Assembly (NCBI RefSeq): GCF_008040105.1
Contig: NZ_VRMG01000004.1
Coordinates: 124,001-188,000 of the forward strand
Length of the DNA stretch: 64,000 bases
Reading direction: 5' to 3'
From: Lacisediminihabitans profunda
Lineage (GTDB): Bacteria; Actinomycetota; Actinomycetes; Actinomycetales; Microbacteriaceae
Position 1 is the stretch's first letter, and each line of letters begins with the position of its first letter. The notes beneath the pieces were generated by a model, which had not been told where the DNA came from, did not search any database, and saw only the letters and a program-made list of their open reading frames with translations. The position numbers and the translations under genes are program-made. This document shows, one piece after another, positions 60,273 to 64,000 of this stretch.

Positions 60273-62069
60273 CTAGCTCCGCAGGCCGCGACGCAGCAGG
60301 TCGATGCGGGCCTGCAGCTGCGAGACGCTCGCCTGGGCGACCGACGGTCCGCCGGCGATGCGCCGCAGCTCGGCGTGGATGATGCCGTGCGGCTCGCCCG
60401 TCGCCTTGGCGCGCATGCCGACGAGGCTGTTGAGCAGGGCCCGCTGCTCCTTGAGGTTGCGGTACAGCGGCACCGGCTCGGCAACGGAGGGCTCGCCGGG
60501 CTGCCTCTGCCGGTCGGTGATGCGCCTCGCCTGGCGGGCCTGGCGGTGGCGGAGCAGTTCCTTCACCTGGTCGGGTTCGAGCAGACCCGGGATGCCGATG
60601 AAGTCGAGCTCCTCGAGGCTGTCGACCGCCGCCCCGACGCCGAATTCACCGCCGTCGAAGAGCACGCGGTCGAACGCCGCCTCGGATTCCAGCGGCTTGA
60701 AGTCGAACAGCAGGGCGTCCCCCGAGGCGGATTCGACCCGGTTGGCATCGTCCGCCGCGTCGTCGTCGAGCATGATCTCCTCGAGCCCCTCGCCGGGATC
60801 CCGGTCGAGCGCGTGGTCCCGCTCGAGTTCGAGCTGGGCCGCGAGTGCCATGAGGGACGGCACGCTCGGCAGAAAGATGGATGCGGTCTCGCCGCGACGT
60901 CGGGTGCGCACGAAGCGCCCGATCGCCTGAGCGAAGAAGAGCGGGGTGGAGGCGGAGGTCGCATACACCCCGACGCCGAGTCGCGGAATGTCCACGCCCT
61001 CCGACACCATGCGCACCGCGACCATCCAGCGCGAATCCCCGGCGGCGAACTCGCCGATCTTGTCGCTCGCCGCTTTCTCGTCCGACAACACCACGGTCGG
61101 CGCCTGCCCCGTGATCGTCTCGAGGATGGAGGCGTAGGAGCGCGCGGCGTAGTGGTCGGTGGCGATGACGAGGCCGCCGGCATCCGGAACACCGTGACGC
61201 ACCTCGGTGAGCCGCCTGTTGGCCGCCTTGAGCACGGCGGGCACCCATTCGCCCTCCGGGTCCAGTGCCGTCCGCCAGGCCTGGGCCGTCACATCCTTCG
61301 TGTCGCCCTCGCCGAGCCGTGCCTCCATCTCGTCGCCCGTGCGGGTGCGCCAGCGCATCTTTCCCGCGTAGGCCATGAAGATCACCGGGCGCACGACGCC
61401 GTCGGCGAGGGCGCGCCCGTAGCCGTACCCGTAGTCGGCCTGCGAGGTGCGGATGCCGCGCTCGTCGGGGTAGTAGGTGACGAAGGGGATCGGAGAGGTG
61501 TCTGAGCGGAACGGGGTGCCGGTGAGGTTCAGCCGTCGGGTCGCCGGTTCGAAGGCCTCGCGGATGGCGTCGCCCCAGCTCAGGGCGTCCCCGCCGTGGT
61601 GCACCTCGTCGAGAATCACGAGCGATCGGCCGCCCTCGGTGAGACTGCGATGGAGAGCCGGGCGCATGGCGACCTGCGCGTAGGTGACCGCGACGCCGTG
61701 GTAATGCTTGCCGGCCCAGCCGTGCGCGTTCTTGAAGCCCGGGTCGAGCCGCACGCCCACGCGGTGCGCGGCATCCGCCCACTGGCGCTTGAGGTGCTCG
61801 GTGGGGGCGACCACGGTCACGCGGTCGATCGTGCGCTGGGCCAGGAGCTCGGTGACGAGACGGAGGGCGAACGTGGTCTTGCCGGCACCCGGGGTGGCGG
61901 CGACGAGGAAGTCCCGCGGTTCCTTGACGAAATAGGCCTCGAGGGCCTCGGCCTGCCAGGCGCGGAGCTTGTCAGCGGTTCCGCGGGCAGCCCGTTCGGG
62001 GAACGACGGGGAAAGGTGCTCGGCTGCAGATCTGCCCACGACGGGGCCGAACGGCAGTGGAGTGCTCAC
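60273..62069 (-). CDS. DEAD/DEAH-box (SF2) helicase, UvsW/ERCC3-like
   Basis: 598-residue helicase: RAWQAEALEAYF (Q-like motif), Walker A AATPGAGKTTFALR (58-71), VAPTEHLKRQWADAA, Walker B LVILDEVHHGG (150-160), LTGTPFRSDTSP, then helicase C with VAVRMVSEGVDIPRLGVGV and FAQAIGRFVRTRRRGE. The C-terminal 150 residues (EELDFIGIPGLLEPDQVKEL..., RNLKEQRALLNSLVGMRAKATGEPHGIIHAEL) are typical of an actinobacterial subfamily whose role is unknown; DNA repair or branch remodelling is likely. Confidence 0.9.
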   Translation of the reverse strand: MSTPLPFGPVVGRSAAEHLSPSFPERAARGTADKLRAWQAEALEAYFVKEPRDFLVAATPGAGKTTFALRLVTELLAQRTIDRVTVVAPTEHLKRQWADAAHRVGVRLDPGFKNAHGWAGKHYHGVAVTYAQVAMRPALHRSLTEGGRSLVILDEVHHGGDALSWGDAIREAFEPATRRLNLTGTPFRSDTSPIPFVTYYPDERGIRTSQADYGYGYGRALADGVVRPVIFMAYAGKMRWRTRTGDEMEARLGEGDTKDVTAQAWRTALDPEGEWVPAVLKAANRRLTEVRHGVPDAGGLVIATDHYAARSYASILETITGQAPTVVLSDEKAASDKIGEFAAGDSRWMVAVRMVSEGVDIPRLGVGVYATSASTPLFFAQAIGRFVRTRRRGETASIFLPSVPSLMALAAQLELERDHALDRDPGEGLEEIMLDDDAADDANRVESASGDALLFDFKPLESEAAFDRVLFDGGEFGVGAAVDSLEELDFIGIPGLLEPDQVKELLRHRQARQARRITDRQRQPGEPSVAEPVPLYRNLKEQRALLNSLVGMRAKATGEPHGIIHAELRRIAGGPSVAQASVSQLQARIDLLRRGLRS

Positions 62070-62210
62070 TTGAAAAGACTCTACCGGCAGCCGCCGTCAT
62101 CGGTGTTCAGGCACGGGGCGATCAGCGCCGACGAGTGTGAGAACGACTGTGGCCTCCCCGCCCAACGGCGAGGAGGCCACAGCTTCGGGCCGCATTGCGC
62201 GGCAGCGGCG

Positions 62211-62477
62211 TTATGCCCGGCGCGAGTTGCGCGTGATGAGGCCGAAGATCAGCAGCACCACGATCGAGCCGAGGATGGCGAGCAGCCAGGTCGACAGCGA
62301 GAAGAAACTGTTGATTCCCACTCCGAAGATGGCGGATCCGATCCACCCGCCGAGAAGCGCACCCACTACCCCGAGAAGGAGTGTGAGAATCCAGCCCCCG
62401 CCTTGTCTGCCGGGCAGAATGGCCTTAGCGATCGCGCCGGCCAGCAGCCCCAGAATGATCCATCCGAGTAAACCCAT
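62211..62477 (-). CDS. GlsB/YeaQ/YmgE family stress-response membrane protein
   Basis: 88-residue membrane protein with three hydrophobic segments: LGWIILGLLAGAIAKAILPG with the family Gly pattern, QGGGWILTLLLGVVGALLGGW, and LSTWLLAILGSIVVLLIFGL. The ATG with GGAG 8 bases upstream is preferred to one two codons earlier. The far longer upstream extension is not family-like. Function is unknown beyond association with stress responses. Confidence 0.85.
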   Translation of the reverse strand: MGLLGWIILGLLAGAIAKAILPGRQGGGWILTLLLGVVGALLGGWIGSAIFGVGINSFFSLSTWLLAILGSIVVLLIFGLITRNSRRA

Positions 62478-62627
62478 GGTCATAGCTCCAATAGTCGACT
62501 TGCACGTTACGAATCTCGAACGCATGCATACTTTGCCACTCCCCCGTTCGGGGGACAAGGGGTTGACCAGGCCGCTTCGCGCTGCTACCGGTTGGCGCGG
62601 CGCGAAGTTGTGAGGCACGCTTAAGTC

Positions 62628-63416
62628 ATGACTCAGCAGCATCCGTGGTCCCGCTATGTTGCGCTCGGGGATTCATTCACCGAGGGTATCGGCGACCCCG
62701 AGCCGCGAAGCCCTGGCGGTAATCGCGGCTGGGCCGACCGCGTGGCCGAGGTGTTGAGCGAGCAGACCGACGACTTCGCCTACGCAAATCTCGCGATCCG
62801 GGGGCGCCTGCTGCGTCAGATCGTGGACGAGCAGGTGGAGCCGGCGCTCGCGCTGCGCCCCGACCTGATCACGATTTCCGCGGGGGGCAACGACCTCATC
62901 CGCCCCAATGGCGACCCGGACCGGCTCGCCGCCCAGTTGGAGAAGGCCGTGACCCGGTTGAGGTCGAACGACGCCACCGTCGTGCTCTTCAACGGACCGG
63001 ACATCGGCATGACTCCGGTGCTCAACCGTGCCCGCGGCAAGGTGGCGATCTACAACGAGAACCTTCGCGCGATCGCCGTGCGGCACGACCTCGTCGTTGC
63101 CGACATGTGGGCCCTTCGCGAGTTGCAGGACCCGAGGATGTGGGCGGCTGACCGACTCCACTTCTCCCCCATCGGCCACAACACGATCGCCCGGATGGTG
63201 CTCGAAGCCCTCAACGTGAAGAACGACCTCAAGCCCTATTCGCCCGAGCCGCTCCCGCGACGACCGTGGCGGCAGGCCAGGGTCGAGGACATCGGCTGGG
63301 CGCGCGAGTATCTCGTGCCGTGGGTGGTCCGGCGAATCCGGCACCAGTCCTCCGGCGACGGCATCACTCCCAAGCGGCCGGATGCCGGACCGTACCACTC
63401 GCGCACCGCGCTCTAG
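62628..63416 (+). CDS. SGNH/GDSL hydrolase
   Basis: 262-residue esterase-like hydrolase with an intact active site, unlike the two SGNH-GAF proteins: nucleophile Ser16 in LGDSFTEG, block III GGND (86-89), and the Asp175/His178 pair in DRLHFSPIGH. No signal peptide. Related actinobacterial proteins are listed as lipases/acylhydrolases; substrate unknown. The C-terminal 50 residues are Arg-rich. It is followed six bases after its stop by repeat copy C. Confidence 0.9.
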   Translation: MTQQHPWSRYVALGDSFTEGIGDPEPRSPGGNRGWADRVAEVLSEQTDDFAYANLAIRGRLLRQIVDEQVEPALALRPDLITISAGGNDLIRPNGDPDRLAAQLEKAVTRLRSNDATVVLFNGPDIGMTPVLNRARGKVAIYNENLRAIAVRHDLVVADMWALRELQDPRMWAADRLHFSPIGHNTIARMVLEALNVKNDLKPYSPEPLPRRPWRQARVEDIGWAREYLVPWVVRRIRHQSSGDGITPKRPDAGPYHSRTAL

Positions 63417-63421
63417 GTCTA

Positions 63422-63899
63422 CTGCCCAGGCGGGTTGGTTGATTGGGTGTGACGACTCGCTTCAGTCGGGTGAACGTGAGCGAGGTCCTCGTGTCCCACG
63501 CTAATGCCGCTGTGACTCCGAAACACCGTTAAGGACGCTCGCGTGTGCCCGTCGGCGGCCCTCCGGCGGTGCCGCCCGCGTCGGACGGGCCCTGTTCTGC
63601 AGGACGGGCCCCTGTTCTGCAGAACAGGCCCTGTTCTGCAGGACGGGCCCCGGTGGTGTGGGTGCCTACCCCGCAGACTCTGATTGTGCAGGACAGTTTG
63701 TGCAGGACAGCTTGTGCAGGACGCGGTGGGGTGGCGACCCGAAGGGTCCCGGTCTGCGGGACTCTCCCGTCGATTCCGCACCTATCGTCCTCGCCATCCG
63801 CCCGAGCCGTCCTGCACAACTGGAGTCTTCGGGGCGGGCACCCGTGGACCGGCGGCACCGTCCTGCACAACGCGTGCCAGGGGCAAGGGAGTGCCGCAC
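63422..63899. mobile_element. Repeat family copy C (left terminal repeat present, right end different)
   Basis: About 480 bases with no supportable gene. Left end CTGCCCAGGC then GGGTTGGTTGATTGGGTG matches, inverted, the right end of copy A. It contains GTTCTGCAGGAC or GTTCTGCAGAAC three times in tandem (63593-63644), left arm 63633-63708 with TGTGCAGGAC units, and right arm 63809-63871 with GTCCTGCACAAC twice. It loses similarity after GGGAGTGCCGCAC at about 63899, so the right terminal repeat is missing. The remaining bases to 64000 show nothing recognisable. Confidence 0.75.
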
Positions 63900-64000
63900 A
63901 GTGGCGGGAACCGGCGGGTGCGCCTTCACTATCGAGGGGCGCGGCGGTCGTGACTCGGAATCGACGACCGACAACGAAAAATCGGGGGCGATTCGTCTTT

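Overview
The window looks like chromosome of a high-GC actinobacterium, most likely a member of the Microbacteriaceae. The evidence is gene content: a DUF222/13E12-type HNH gene, a F420-type PPOX protein, DUF5997 and DUF6186 proteins, an Eis-like acetyltransferase and an imuA'-imuB-dnaE2 mutasome. Two actinobacterial LexA boxes (TCGAA-N5/6-GTTCGA type) and frequent GTG and TTG starts agree. I saw no rRNA, tRNA or CRISPR array.

Layout. 1-3178: sugar kinase edge, a secreted HNH nuclease, an M50-like membrane protease and a three-gene operon (DUF2188, MmcQ/YjbR, PPOX). 3282-8713: a LexA-controlled HNH gene split by a 4.03-kb integrated element. The element carries a TIR/deoxyribosyltransferase-like protein, a hairpin-rich non-coding stretch, a HUH replication initiator, a 58-residue ORF and a large serine recombinase, and is bounded by the 7-bp repeat CAGACGG. 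Joining the flanks restores the HNH reading frame exactly. 8821-17409: AlkZ-like protein, cold-shock/DUF1294 protein, two flavoenzymes with a TetR regulator and operator, small membrane proteins, a gluconate permease. 17411-26016: endonuclease/phosphatase, an orphan type I methylase/specificity pair divergent from a SWIM-SNF2 ATPase, DUF5997, a DarT-like ADP-ribosyltransferase and a helix-hairpin-helix protein. 26054-41327: metabolic and membrane genes, including a circularly permuted flavin amine oxidase and two SGNH-GAF paralogues flanking a gamma-glutamyltransferase.

41471-63899 holds three copies of a non-coding repeat family, 0.5-0.7 kb each. They have terminal inverted repeats (CTGCCCAGGC...), long internal inverted arms and amplified GTGCAGGAC units. 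Copy A abuts a 5'-truncated ion channel gene, copy B (with a candidate 9-bp target duplication) follows gtrA, and copy C follows a GDSL hydrolase. Between them lie a drug-efflux ABC pair, a sedolisin, a two-component system, a glycosyltransferase-39/polyprenol-phosphate mannose/GtrA operon, the SOS mutasome (dnaE2 contains a 19-bp palindrome), a deletion scar joining lacI and sugar-binding-protein remnants, a UvsW/ERCC3-like helicase and a GlsB-type membrane protein.

How the genes work together. DNA-damage response recurs: two LexA boxes control the mutasome and the interrupted HNH gene. The HNH promoter points into the integrated element, so damage could raise transcription of its cargo and Rep. 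The two-component system and the glycosylation operon downstream share a 10-bp promoter motif, suggesting one regulon. Most other genes are ordinary housekeeping or accessory functions. The last 100 bases (63900-64000) show nothing I can support.
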